DNA from: Massilia sp. W12
Lineage (GTDB): Bacteria > Pseudomonadota > Gammaproteobacteria > Burkholderiales > Burkholderiaceae_D
Length of the DNA: 64,000 nucleotides
Reading direction: 5' to 3'
NCBI RefSeq assembly: GCF_037300705.1
Contig: NZ_CP147776.1
Span: 1,364,001 to 1,428,000, forward strand
Shown: one piece after another, positions 35,346 through 45,577 of the stretch
Layout: every line of letters starts with the position of its first letter
How positions within the stretch are numbered: the first letter of the stretch is position 1
The notes under the pieces: model-generated
Told to the model about the DNA's origin: nothing
The model's input: the letters and a program-made list of their open reading frames with translations, nothing else
The model's database searches: none
Program-made: the position numbers and the translations under genes

Positions 35346-38300
35346 TCAATCCTCGTCATCCAGCGCACGCATCAAGCGCCGGGTTTTTTTCAGAGCGTCT
35401 TGCGCCTGCTGCAATTCGCGCGCCTCGGCTTGCTGGCGGGCGGCTTGCGCGGCCCCATCCTGATCCAGGAAGGCGGCCAGACGCGCAATGCTGGTGTGTT
35501 CAAACAGCGCGGTTAAGGGAATGTCACGGGCAAAAGCTTCTTTCAGGCGGTTGTTGATGGCGATCAGGTTTAAGGAATTGGCGCCGATGTCAAAGAAATT
35601 GTCATGGATGCCGATTTGCTCAAGGCTCAATACCTGCATGCAAATGGTGGCGATGGTTTGTTCGTTTTGATTGCGCGCCGGCGCGGAGTGCTCGCGCACC
35701 GCCGGTTTGCAATCGTCCAGCGGCAGGCTGCGTCTGTCCACTTTGCCGCTGGCGTTGAGCGGCATCTTGTCCAGCTGTAAATACCAGGTCGGCGTCATAT
35801 ACGAGGGCAGGCTGGCTTGCAGCGCCTGACGCATCTCCGCCGGCGTCCATTCGCGCGTGGCGCAAAAGAAGGCGTACAACTGTTTGCCGGACTGGTTTTC
35901 ATGCACCACCACGGCGGCGGTGATCACGCCTTCGAGCTGGCACACATGGCGTTCAATTTCCCCCAGTTCAATACGGAAGCCGCGCAATTTCACCTGATGG
36001 TCATTGCGGCCGCGCAATTGCAACAGCCCATTCGGCAGCCAGCGCGCATAGTCGCCGGTGCGGTACAAGCGGCCGCCGGGGTTAAACGGATCATCCAGGA
36101 ATTTTTGCGCATTCAGTTCGGGTTTGCCCAGATAGCCGAGCGCCACGCCATCGCCGCCGCAGCACAATTCGCCGATGGCGCCCAAAGGCAGCAGGCGGCC
36201 TTGCGCATCCAGCACATGGCAGGTCGAATGCGCAATCGGGCCGCCGATGGGCGGGCCTTCCGGCCAGTCGCGGGTGAAGGCGAAGGTGGTGGAAAGGGTC
36301 GTGTTTTCGGTCGGGCCGTAGCCGTTGATCACCAGCAAATGCGGATTGGCGGCGCGCACTTTGGCGATATGCGGCGGCGATAAGGAGTCGCCGCCCACCA
36401 TCAGCGTGCGCAAGGGCGCAAACAGGCTGGGATCAGCATCCACCAGCTGATTGAACAGTCCGGTGGTAGTCCACACGGCATTGATCTGCTCATCGCGCAA
36501 CACCGCTTTGAGTTGCTGCGGATCGAGAATCTGATTCAGCAGCGGCGTATGCAAGCTGCCGCCGCGCAGCAGACAACCCCAATATTCCAGGCTGGCCACG
36601 TCAAACGCCACCGAGCAAATTTGCAAGACGCGTAATGCAGGCCCCAGCGGCAGCGCCTGATTGCTCAAGGCTAAGCGCAAAATATTGCGCTGGCTGACCA
36701 GGCATCCCTTGGGCTGGCCGGTGGAGCCTGAGGTGTACATCAGATACGCCGCTTGCTGCGGCGGCGCATAGACCGGCTGCAATTGCGGCGCGCGCGCCAA
36801 GCGCGCTGCCGCGCCCAGCTGCAGGCGCGGCAAGTCTTGCGCAAGGCCGGCTTCGGGCTGGGCGTCTTGCAGCACGCAAAATAATTTCGCATTGGCGTCG
36901 CGCAAGGTGAATTCGAGGCGCTGCGGGGCCAGATCCATATCCAGCGGCAGATAGGTCGCGCCGCAATACAAAGCGGCCAGCACGCCGGCCACCATCCACG
37001 GGCTGCGCGGCATTTGCAGCGCCACCACATCGCCCGCCGTCACGCCGGCAGCGCGCATGGCTTGCGCAATTGCTTTCACTTCGTCCAGCAGTTCGCGGTA
37101 AGTCCAGCGCAGCACGCCGCCCTGATCTGCGCCGGAGACGGCTGGATTGTCGCTGTATTTGTCAGCGGCGATGCAGAATTGCTCAATCAGACAGGAGTCG
37201 CGCGCATACGGCTCGCCCGGCGGATTGAAGGTTTGCAGCAGCAGGCGGCTTTCCTCTTGCGCGCACAGGCTGACCTGATCCAGCGGGGTTTGCATATCCT
37301 GCGTCATTTGCCACAGGATATGGCGCAGACTGCGGCCTATGGTCTCTACCACTTCGGTGCGGAAGCGGCGCGGATTGTGCACCAGATTGATACGCAGCTC
37401 AGCGCCCGGGTTGACCACGATATGAAAATCATATTTCGCCGTCGGCTGCATCTCGGCGGCGCCGATTTGAATCGCGCCGCCTTCCAGGCCGCGCAACTGT
37501 TCTTGCAGCGGCAGGTTTTCAAAGGTGAAGATGTGCGAAATCAGGCGGTTTTTCAGCGGCGACAGCGACTGCACTGCCGACAGCGGGTAAAAATCCCAGG
37601 CGGCGGCGGCGAATAATTGCTGTTGCACGCGCTGCGCCAGATGCAGCAGGGTATCGCCGGCCTGGCTGCGCACGCGCAGCGGCTGGGTATTCAAAAACAT
37701 GCCGATCATGGATTCGACCCCGGCCAGGCCGGGCGGGCGGCCGGCGATGACGCAGCCGAACACCACATCGTCCAGATTGTTATAGCGTTGCAGCAAAAAG
37801 CCCCAGGCGCTTTGCAGCAGGCTGTTGACGGTCAGTTGGTGTTTGCGCGCGACTTCCTGCAAGCGGCGGGTGAAATCCTGATCCAGCACAAATTCGCAAT
37901 CCGCCGCATTCGGGCCGTCCGCTGCGCCGGATACGCCGCAGGCCTGCGCCGTGTCCGGGCCGACATCGCTATACGGGGTCAGGGTTTCGTTTTGATAGTC
38001 TTCCAGTTGTTGCCGCCACCAGTTTTGCGCCGCCGCCATATCCTGCTCTTCCAGCCAGCGGATATAGCCGCTGTAGGGATGGCTTTCGCGGTCGTCGATC
38101 TGGCAATCCGGATCGTTCGCATAGCGCTCGTAAAAGCCGAACAGATCGCGCAACAGCATGCCCATGCACCAGCCATCGAGGATGATGTGGTGAAAACATA
38201 AAATCAGATGGTTGCGTGCGCCGGCGCGCCGCACCAGGGCGAAGCGCAACAAGGCGTCCTGGCTCAAATCAAAAGCCTGGGCCCGTTGAGCGTTCTTGAA

Positions 38301-38630
38301 TTCCTGCAAAGCCGCCTGCGCCGCCGCCTCATCCATGGCGCGTAAATCCAGCTCTTGCAAAGCGAGTTTTTCCGGCGCGCGCTGCTTTAACACAATCTGG
38401 CGCGGCAAATCGGTTTTGCGGAAGCTGAACACGGTGCGCAACACATCATATTTGGCGACCAGGCTGTAAATGCTTTTTTGCAGGGTGGGGGAGTCGATTT
38501 CGCCTTGCAGGGAAAAGTCGAATTGCTCGAAATACGCATCCGAGGCCGGATCCATCGCAAAATGCAGCAGCATGCCTTGCTGCATCGGGCTTAATGCGTA
38601 AATATCCTGCACATTTTCTTTGCTCAACAT
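35346..38630 (-). CDS. NRPS module C-A-PCP (Val-like aliphatic residue predicted)
   Basis: The protein has 1094 residues. The C domain (about 5-450) has FHHIILDGW near residue 147. The A domain (about 490-960) has YTSGSTGQPKG, NGYGPTENTT, YRTGDYARW and ...NASGKVDRRSL with the catalytic Lys. The PCP has FFDIGANSLNL near residue 1016. Reading the Stachelhaus positions by hand gives D-V-L-W-M-G-G-T-L-K, close to the valine code but with differences at three or four positions. The start at 38630 follows AGGGGAAG, which overlaps the preceding stop codon. It sits 10 bp from each neighbour. A short tail after the PCP (ALKKTRRLMRALDDED) is probably a docking helix. Confidence 0.92.
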   Translation of the reverse strand: MLSKENVQDIYALSPMQQGMLLHFAMDPASDAYFEQFDFSLQGEIDSPTLQKSIYSLVAKYDVLRTVFSFRKTDLPRQIVLKQRAPEKLALQELDLRAMDEAAAQAALQEFKNAQRAQAFDLSQDALLRFALVRRAGARNHLILCFHHIILDGWCMGMLLRDLFGFYERYANDPDCQIDDRESHPYSGYIRWLEEQDMAAAQNWWRQQLEDYQNETLTPYSDVGPDTAQACGVSGAADGPNAADCEFVLDQDFTRRLQEVARKHQLTVNSLLQSAWGFLLQRYNNLDDVVFGCVIAGRPPGLAGVESMIGMFLNTQPLRVRSQAGDTLLHLAQRVQQQLFAAAAWDFYPLSAVQSLSPLKNRLISHIFTFENLPLQEQLRGLEGGAIQIGAAEMQPTAKYDFHIVVNPGAELRINLVHNPRRFRTEVVETIGRSLRHILWQMTQDMQTPLDQVSLCAQEESRLLLQTFNPPGEPYARDSCLIEQFCIAADKYSDNPAVSGADQGGVLRWTYRELLDEVKAIAQAMRAAGVTAGDVVALQMPRSPWMVAGVLAALYCGATYLPLDMDLAPQRLEFTLRDANAKLFCVLQDAQPEAGLAQDLPRLQLGAAARLARAPQLQPVYAPPQQAAYLMYTSGSTGQPKGCLVSQRNILRLALSNQALPLGPALRVLQICSVAFDVASLEYWGCLLRGGSLHTPLLNQILDPQQLKAVLRDEQINAVWTTTGLFNQLVDADPSLFAPLRTLMVGGDSLSPPHIAKVRAANPHLLVINGYGPTENTTLSTTFAFTRDWPEGPPIGGPIAHSTCHVLDAQGRLLPLGAIGELCCGGDGVALGYLGKPELNAQKFLDDPFNPGGRLYRTGDYARWLPNGLLQLRGRNDHQVKLRGFRIELGEIERHVCQLEGVITAAVVVHENQSGKQLYAFFCATREWTPAEMRQALQASLPSYMTPTWYLQLDKMPLNASGKVDRRSLPLDDCKPAVREHSAPARNQNEQTIATICMQVLSLEQIGIHDNFFDIGANSLNLIAINNRLKEAFARDIPLTALFEHTSIARLAAFLDQDGAAQAARQQAEARELQQAQDALKKTRRLMRALDDED

Positions 38631-38640
38631 ACTGCTTCCC

Positions 38641-41600
38641 CTAGTTCATATTCAAATCGGAAAAAATACCGTCGAGTTCATCCGCCGCCAGCTTGCTGCT
38701 GAAGTCGCTGGCGCTCTTTTCGCTGCCCTGCTGCGCTAAGCAATGCGTCGCCACGCTTTGCAGCGCTTGCGCCAGCAAGCCCGGCAGCTTATCGGCGCGT
38801 TTGGCCAGTTGCGCGCTGACATGCACCTGAACCTGGGCGCGCGCCAGATCGAGCACCACTTCCAGCTCCAGCGCATGCAGGTAATGCATCAAGAGCGGCG
38901 CGGCGACTTGGCGCCCGGCTTGCGGCGCAAGGATTTGCAGCGCGACTTGCGGATGCCAGGCCGCCAGCCAGCTGGCATGCGGCTGCGGGCAGGCCGGATT
39001 CAGATAACGCAGCGCGGCCCAGGCGGCGCCTTGCTCTTCATACTCGCGCTGGGTCTGTTTGCAGCTGCGGATCTGCTGCGCGCAATCGGCCTCAAAGCTC
39101 AGCGGCAGCGGGTAGGGCAGTTGCAGCGGGCCGGGGCCGGCTTTGTATTTGCGCAAGGCGCTTGCGGCGCGCGCATCGGTTTGCAGCAGCACATGGCAGT
39201 ATTCGATTTCCGCCCAGGCTTGCAGCGCTTGCGCCAAGGCCGCCAGCGCCAGATCCTGGGTGCTGCTGGTGTAAGCGCGCAGCGCATCGTGTTGCAAATC
39301 GTCGCACAGGGCCGCCGGCAGCGCCTGGCTGAAACTGTGGCGCGCAAAACTGCGCAGCGCGCGCGGGGTGCAGATGGCGCCCAGTTCTTGCAGGCGGCCC
39401 CAGAAATCGAGCGCCTCCAGCGCTTGTTCCTGCGCCCAGCTGTGCAGAGCTTGGCCGGCGGCAGCCAATTCGGCAGGGCGCGCAGGCGGTTCGCTTTGTC
39501 CGTCTTGCGCCGCTTGCAGACAGGCTTGCCAATCGGCGTACAGCAAATCCAGGCCCGGGCCGTCGCACGCCAGCGGATGCAGCAGCCACAGCATGCCGCT
39601 CTCAGCGCCGGCGCGATCCGGCGCGCGCCACAGACCAAACACCGCGCTGGCGCCATCCGGCTGCGCCAGACTGAGATCCAGGGCGGCGCGCAAGGGCGCC
39701 TGGGCGGCCTCATCATCCAAGGCCGGCAGCGCGGCGGCAAAGCTGTGCAGGGGCGCGTGCGCATCCGGCCCCACGGCAGCCCAGGCCGCGCCCTGTTCCT
39801 GCAGGCGCAGACGCAAAGCCGGCTGGCGCCGCCACAGCCAGTCCAACGCCTGTTGCAACACGTCCTGCGCCGGCAATTCTGACAGCGGGATGCGCAGCTG
39901 CCAGGCTTGCAGCCCCTGGCGCCGGCTTTCGCTCAGGCTGCGCCAGGCGCACAGCGCCGGCACATCCGGCAGGACGCCGGCGGCCGCGTTTTCATTGGCC
40001 GGCGGCGGCAGGCTGACGGCCAATTCGGCAATCGTCGGGGTTTGGAACAGTTGTGCGACCTGCACTTGCAGGCCCTGATCCTGCAGGCGGGCGCAGATTT
40101 GAATCGCCTTGATCGAATCGCCGCCCAGTTCAAAAAAGTTTTGCTCAATCCCGACCTGCTCCACGCCCAGCGCGCTGGCGAAGGCTTGCGCCAGGCTTTG
40201 TTCGAGCGCATTGCGCGGCGCGGTTTGGCTTTCGCCGGCCCCGGCCAGCGCCGGCGGCAAGGCGCGGCGGTCGATTTTGCCATTCGGGTTCAGGGGGAAG
40301 GCCGCCAGCACACACCAGGCCGAGGGGCGCATATATTCCGGCAGCAGGGCGGCCACATGGCGCCGCACTTGCATCAGCCAGTCGGCTTGCTGCACATGCG
40401 CCGCATCTTGCGGCACGACCCAAGCGGCCAGACTGCGCCGTCCTTCCGCGTTCGCATCCGCCGTCACCAGACATTCCTTGACTTGCGCGTGCTGCAGCAG
40501 CACGGCTTCAATTTCGCCCAGTTCAATGCGGTAGCCGCGAATCTTGACTTGATGATCGCGCCGTCCCAAAAATTGCAGCACGCCCTGATCCACCCATTTC
40601 ACCAGGTCGCCGCTGGCGTACAGCTTTTCACCGGGGCGCCAGGGATCATCGACAAATTTTTGCGCGGTGATCTCAGGCTGGCCCAGATAGCCAAGCGAAA
40701 CGCCAGGCCCGCCGATGTACAGTTCGCCGGTCACGCCATACGGTTGCGGCCGCATCTGCCCATCCAGCACCAGGCAGCGGGTATTCGCCAAAGGCCGTCC
40801 GATCGGCACACTGTGGCGCGGGAAGCTGGCTTCCAGCACCGGGTAAGCGGTGGCGAATACCGTGGTTTCGGTCGGCCCATACACATGGATCAAGCCGCCC
40901 GGCCCCAGCAGTTCGCAGGCGCGCCGCATATGCCGCAGCGAAGCCGCTTCGCCCCCGGTCAGCACATGGCGCACTCCGCGCAGCGCTTGCGCATTGCAGT
41001 CAAGCAAGGCGTTGAACAGCGCGGTGGTCATGAAAAACACGCTCACGCCGCTGCTTTCGATAATCTGCGCCAAGCGCGGCATATCGGTCAGTTCTTTACG
41101 TCCCGGCAGGCGCAGGCGGCCGCCGTGCAAGAGCGCGGCCCAGATATTGAAAATCGAGCCGTCAAAGGCATAGCTGGAGGCGTGCAGCAGGCAATCCTGT
41201 TCGCTCAAATTGATGTAATTGGTCTCGCACACCACGCGCGTTGCGCTCATGTGGCGGATCAGCGTGCCTTTCGGCTTGCCGGTCGAGCCGGACGTGAAAA
41301 TCACATACGCCAGGCTTTCGCCATTCGCATCGCAAGCGGGCGCGCTGGCGGGATGGGCTTGCAGCTCCAGCAGTTCCGGGCGGATCACTTCCAGGCCCAG
41401 GCCCTCGCCCAGCGGCTGCAGCTCAGCCCCGCACAGCAGGCGTTTGACGCCGGCCTGTTGCAAAATATCGTGGCAGCGCTCGCGCGGGCTGTCCAATTCC
41501 AGCGGCAGATAGGCGGCCCCGATTTTAAACAGCGCCAGCATGCTTTCAATCATGGCGAAGCCAGGCTCAAACTGCAGCGCCGCTAATTCGCCCGGCGCCA

Positions 41601-44600
41601 CGCCGGCTTGCCGCAGCCAGTGCGCCAGACGGTTGCTGCGCGCGTCCAGCTCGGCGTAAGTCAGGCGCTGCGCGCCATCGTCCAGCGCAATCGCCTGCGG
41701 TGTGCGCGCGGCCTGCTGCGCAAACAATTGCGCCAGCGTGGCGTGGCGCGGGAAGGCGCTGGCGCAGTCGTTGAGTTCTTCCAGCAGATGCTGGCGTTCG
41801 GGCGCATTCAGCAATTCCAGCGCTTGCAAAGGAATTTGTGCGTCTTGTATGACTTGACGCAAGATCCGTTCATACCAATCCATCATGCGCTGCATGCTGT
41901 CAGCGGCGAATAAGCTGGTGGCGTATTCCCACTCCAGATGCAAGCCGTCAGCGGCTTCACGCAAGATCACGGTGATGTCAAATTTCGCGCTGCCATTATC
42001 AAAGCTGACGCTCGATACGCTGCCGCTCTCCAAACCCATATCTTCGTTTTGCAGCACGAAGTAAATATCAAACAGGGGATTGCGGCCTGCATTTCGCGGC
42101 AGCTGCAAATGCTCCACCAGTTCGTCATACGGATAATCCTGCTGCGCCAGGGCTTGCATGACATTGCTGCGCACCCGCGCCAGCAAGCTGGCGAAGCTGT
42201 CCGCTTCCTGCACATCCTGGCGCAGCGCCAGGGTGTTGACGAACATGCCTTGCAGGCTGTGCAACTCATGCCGGGTGCGACCGGCCACCGGCGCGCCCAA
42301 GACCAGATCGGCGCCGGCCCCGACGCGCCACAGCATGGCGTAAAAACCGGCCAATAAACACATGAACAGGCTGGCCCCATGCGCGCGCGCGGTGTGGCGC
42401 AAACCTTGCGCCAGCTCCGGCGGCAAGACGCGGGCTAAGCGCGCGCCTTTGAAATCCTGCCAGGCCGGGCGCGGGTAATCGGTTTGCAAATCCAGCACCG
42501 GAATCTCGCCGGCAAAGCGTTCCAGCCAATACGCCTGCTGCGCGGCATATGCGCCATCCAGGAAACGCTGGTTTTGCCAGGCGGCGAAATCCTGATATTG
42601 GCAGGGCAGGGCGGGCAGGCTGTGGCCGGCTTGCAAGGCCATGAATTCGGCGATCAGCACGCCCATCGAACTGCCATCGGTGGCGATGTGGTGCATGTCC
42701 AGCAACATATGGCATGCCCCATCCGGGGACAGGAAGAAATGCAAACGCAGCAAAGGCGGCTGGCGCAGATCAAACGGTTGCACCGCTGCGCGTGCGGCGG
42801 CGTGCAAAGCCTGTTCCACGCTTTGCCCGGCAGCCGGGGTGATGTGGTGCAAAATCGGCTGGCAGGGCGGCAGCTCATGCGCTGCGTACAGGGTTTGACG
42901 CAAGTCGCCGCTTTGGCTGTCATAGGCGCAGCGCAGCACATCGTGGCGCGCAATCAATTGCGCCAGCAGTTGTTCTGTTTGCTTCAGATCCGGCATCTGT
43001 TCCAGCCGCACCAGGGCGTGCACATTGTAGGCGCTGGCGCCGGGCGCAATCCGTTCGATCAAGAGCATGCGCGTTTGCGCACGCGACAGGGCGTATTGCG
43101 GGCGGCCGGCGGCGTCATGGCCAATCGGCTGGGCCGGCGCGATCAGGTCTTGTGCGGCCTGCGGCTGTTGCAGACGGCTGGCGAAGTTGTGTTCGGCCAG
43201 CAGTTTGGCGCCAAACGCGCCCAGGCTGGGCGCGCTCATCAAATCGGCAATCGTCAATTCCAGCGCGCAGGCGGTGTTGATGACATGAATGATTTTCAAG
43301 CCGATGATGGAATCGCCGCCGAGTGCGTAAAAATCATCTTCCAGCTTGACTTGCGGATAACCCAGCGCTTCGCTCCAGACCCAGGCCAGGGCCTGCCAGG
43401 CGGGGCCATCCTGCGCCGGCATTTGCTGCGGCGCTAAGCGGCATGGCGCTTGCAAGGCTTCCTGCACCCAGTCATCATTTTTGGCTTCTGCTTTGGCGAC
43501 GGGCGCAGCGGCCCCGCGCACCGCTGCCGGTCTGTCCCAGAAATGATGGGCGACGAAAACCTGGCCGGGCAGGCTGATGCGGCGGCAGGGCCGGCCCTGG
43601 TACAGTTCTTCCCATTTCACCGGGACGCCTGCCAGCCATAATTGGCCCAGACGGGTCAAGGCGGCGGCGTCGCCGGCGCGTGCTGCCGGCAGCACATCAT
43701 TGCGCTCGGCGCGCATGGCCGAGAGTGCGCCAGCGTCCGGCTTGGCCGGGCTGCGTTGCAGCTGTGCATGTTGTGCGCCGTCTTGTAAAGCGCTCAGCAG
43801 CGTTTGCAAGCCGCTTATCAGTTCACTGCGCCCGCTGTCTGGTGTGAGCGGCAGAATGGCGCGGCAAGCTTGCTGCTCGCGGCCGATGGCGGCGGTAAAA
43901 CACAGATCCGCCAGGGCGAAATCATGTCCGGCTTGCAACCAATCGAGCCAGCGTTGCAGGCTTTGCGCCAACAGTTCAGGGCTGCGCGCGGACAAAATCA
44001 AGAGTTCGGCGCGTGCGTGTTCGGCTGCGCGCGGCTGCGCCGGCGCTTCTTCCAGCAAAACATGGCAATTCGTGCCGGACAGGCTGAAGGAACTGATGCC
44101 GGCTAAACGCGGCGTGGCGCTTTGCGGCCAGTCTTGCAAATGATCGACCACATACACCGGGCTGGCGGCGAAGTCGATAAAAGGGTTAGGTTGCTCAAAG
44201 TTTAAGCTGGGCGGCAATTGGCGTTGTTGCAGCGCCATCACCACCTTGATCAGCGAAGCCAGACCGGCTACGCCAACCGTGTGGCCGATATTGGTTTTGA
44301 CCGAGCCGATGCCGCAAAACTGGCGGCGTGCGCCGAATTGTTCAAAGGCCCCGCTGATGCCCTTGATTTCAATCGGGTCGCCCAATTGCGTGCCGGTGCC
44401 ATGGGTTTCGATATAAGAAATCTGCTGCGGATCAATGCCGGCGCGCCGCCAGGCCTGGCTCAAGACTTCTTTTTGCGCTTTCGCGCTGGGCGCGGTCAAG
44501 CCGTTTGAGGCCCCGTCATTATTCACCGCCAGTCCTTTGACAATGGCGTGAATGCAATCGCCATCGCGCAGCGCGGCGGATAAGGGTTTGAGCATGACCG

Positions 44601-45495
44601 CCGCCACCCCTTCGCCCCACACCGTGCCGCTGGCGCCTTTGTCAAATGCGCGCACCTTGTAATCGGTGTTTTCAATTTCCCCCACCAAGCCCTTGGCCGG
44701 AGTGAAAAACAGATTCGCCGCACCCACCAGCGCGGTTTCGCAATCGCCATTGCGCAGCGCTTTGCAAGCCTGATCCAAGGCCACCAGACCGGAAGAGCAG
44801 GCGGTGTCGGTGACCAGCGCCGGGCCTTTAAAATTGAACAGATACGACAGGCGGCTGGCCAGCACCGCTGTCCAGGAGCCGGTAATCGCATTGAAATCAA
44901 TCTCGCGGATGAAGTTCAGATAGGAATTCACCAGGCGATGGGTGTGGTCATTGCCGACAAAAATGCCAACCGGGGCGCCATACAGCGCTTCCTTGTGATA
45001 GCCGGCGTCTTCCATGGTTTCCACCAGCACTTCCAGCAATAAGCGCTGGTAGGGGTCCATGCTGCGCGCCACCACCGGCGGAATCTGGAAGTATTCGTGG
45101 TCAAACCTTTCCACATCCTGCAAAAAACCGCCGTCAAACAGCGGCGTTTCATAGTTGTCCAGCGCGCCTAACAAATCGCGCCGGCGCGCCGGAAACGCGC
45201 CGATGCAAGACTGGCCGGCAGCCAAACGCTGCCAGAATTGCCATTTATCGTCAGCATGCGGAAAGCGGCAGGCCATGCCGATGATGGCGATTTGTTCTTC
45301 CTGCGCCGCGCTTTTTCCGGGGGGCGGGGTTTTCGCCAGCTCTTCCAGAAAACTCAGGGCCTGCTCTTTGGGCAAGTGTTTTTGTTTAACTTGCTCCAAC
45401 AAAAAGCGCGCCAATTCTTTGCGCACATTTTGCCCGCCGGCGCTTGGCGCCCCATCGGGCGCCGCAGTGGACTGGGTATCGGTATGTTCGGCCAT
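38641..45495 (-). CDS. Hybrid KS-ACP-C-A-PCP with degenerate epimerase-like domain (Ile predicted)
   Basis: The protein has 2284 residues from the ATG at 45495; a TTG at 45513 in frame is an alternative and neither has a strong ribosome site. KS has DTACSSGLVAL near 231, ETHGTGTQLGDP and NIGHTVGVAG, and no AT follows. An ACP (YALGGDSIIG) lies near 727. C has MHHIATDGSS near 935. A has FTSGSTGKPKG near 1403 with code D-G-F-F-L-G-V-V-F-K, which matches isoleucine codes. PCP has ELGGDSIKAI near 1795. The last 440 residues look like an epimerisation domain, but HHxxxDG is LHPLACDG, so the catalytic His is Pro, and EGHGRE is absent. D-residue formation is therefore doubtful. The PKS part must be loaded in trans. 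Confidence 0.9.
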   Translation of the reverse strand: MAEHTDTQSTAAPDGAPSAGGQNVRKELARFLLEQVKQKHLPKEQALSFLEELAKTPPPGKSAAQEEQIAIIGMACRFPHADDKWQFWQRLAAGQSCIGAFPARRRDLLGALDNYETPLFDGGFLQDVERFDHEYFQIPPVVARSMDPYQRLLLEVLVETMEDAGYHKEALYGAPVGIFVGNDHTHRLVNSYLNFIREIDFNAITGSWTAVLASRLSYLFNFKGPALVTDTACSSGLVALDQACKALRNGDCETALVGAANLFFTPAKGLVGEIENTDYKVRAFDKGASGTVWGEGVAAVMLKPLSAALRDGDCIHAIVKGLAVNNDGASNGLTAPSAKAQKEVLSQAWRRAGIDPQQISYIETHGTGTQLGDPIEIKGISGAFEQFGARRQFCGIGSVKTNIGHTVGVAGLASLIKVVMALQQRQLPPSLNFEQPNPFIDFAASPVYVVDHLQDWPQSATPRLAGISSFSLSGTNCHVLLEEAPAQPRAAEHARAELLILSARSPELLAQSLQRWLDWLQAGHDFALADLCFTAAIGREQQACRAILPLTPDSGRSELISGLQTLLSALQDGAQHAQLQRSPAKPDAGALSAMRAERNDVLPAARAGDAAALTRLGQLWLAGVPVKWEELYQGRPCRRISLPGQVFVAHHFWDRPAAVRGAAAPVAKAEAKNDDWVQEALQAPCRLAPQQMPAQDGPAWQALAWVWSEALGYPQVKLEDDFYALGGDSIIGLKIIHVINTACALELTIADLMSAPSLGAFGAKLLAEHNFASRLQQPQAAQDLIAPAQPIGHDAAGRPQYALSRAQTRMLLIERIAPGASAYNVHALVRLEQMPDLKQTEQLLAQLIARHDVLRCAYDSQSGDLRQTLYAAHELPPCQPILHHITPAAGQSVEQALHAAARAAVQPFDLRQPPLLRLHFFLSPDGACHMLLDMHHIATDGSSMGVLIAEFMALQAGHSLPALPCQYQDFAAWQNQRFLDGAYAAQQAYWLERFAGEIPVLDLQTDYPRPAWQDFKGARLARVLPPELAQGLRHTARAHGASLFMCLLAGFYAMLWRVGAGADLVLGAPVAGRTRHELHSLQGMFVNTLALRQDVQEADSFASLLARVRSNVMQALAQQDYPYDELVEHLQLPRNAGRNPLFDIYFVLQNEDMGLESGSVSSVSFDNGSAKFDITVILREAADGLHLEWEYATSLFAADSMQRMMDWYERILRQVIQDAQIPLQALELLNAPERQHLLEELNDCASAFPRHATLAQLFAQQAARTPQAIALDDGAQRLTYAELDARSNRLAHWLRQAGVAPGELAALQFEPGFAMIESMLALFKIGAAYLPLELDSPRERCHDILQQAGVKRLLCGAELQPLGEGLGLEVIRPELLELQAHPASAPACDANGESLAYVIFTSGSTGKPKGTLIRHMSATRVVCETNYINLSEQDCLLHASSYAFDGSIFNIWAALLHGGRLRLPGRKELTDMPRLAQIIESSGVSVFFMTTALFNALLDCNAQALRGVRHVLTGGEAASLRHMRRACELLGPGGLIHVYGPTETTVFATAYPVLEASFPRHSVPIGRPLANTRCLVLDGQMRPQPYGVTGELYIGGPGVSLGYLGQPEITAQKFVDDPWRPGEKLYASGDLVKWVDQGVLQFLGRRDHQVKIRGYRIELGEIEAVLLQHAQVKECLVTADANAEGRRSLAAWVVPQDAAHVQQADWLMQVRRHVAALLPEYMRPSAWCVLAAFPLNPNGKIDRRALPPALAGAGESQTAPRNALEQSLAQAFASALGVEQVGIEQNFFELGGDSIKAIQICARLQDQGLQVQVAQLFQTPTIAELAVSLPPPANENAAAGVLPDVPALCAWRSLSESRRQGLQAWQLRIPLSELPAQDVLQQALDWLWRRQPALRLRLQEQGAAWAAVGPDAHAPLHSFAAALPALDDEAAQAPLRAALDLSLAQPDGASAVFGLWRAPDRAGAESGMLWLLHPLACDGPGLDLLYADWQACLQAAQDGQSEPPARPAELAAAGQALHSWAQEQALEALDFWGRLQELGAICTPRALRSFARHSFSQALPAALCDDLQHDALRAYTSSTQDLALAALAQALQAWAEIEYCHVLLQTDARAASALRKYKAGPGPLQLPYPLPLSFEADCAQQIRSCKQTQREYEEQGAAWAALRYLNPACPQPHASWLAAWHPQVALQILAPQAGRQVAAPLLMHYLHALELEVVLDLARAQVQVHVSAQLAKRADKLPGLLAQALQSVATHCLAQQGSEKSASDFSSKLAADELDGIFSDLNMN

Positions 45496-45577
45496 ATGTT
45501 TTGCGTGATTCAAACTTCACTATCGGGCTTGACTGGCCGGCAGGCGCGCAGCGCCCGCCGGTAAGCGCGGCATCTGT

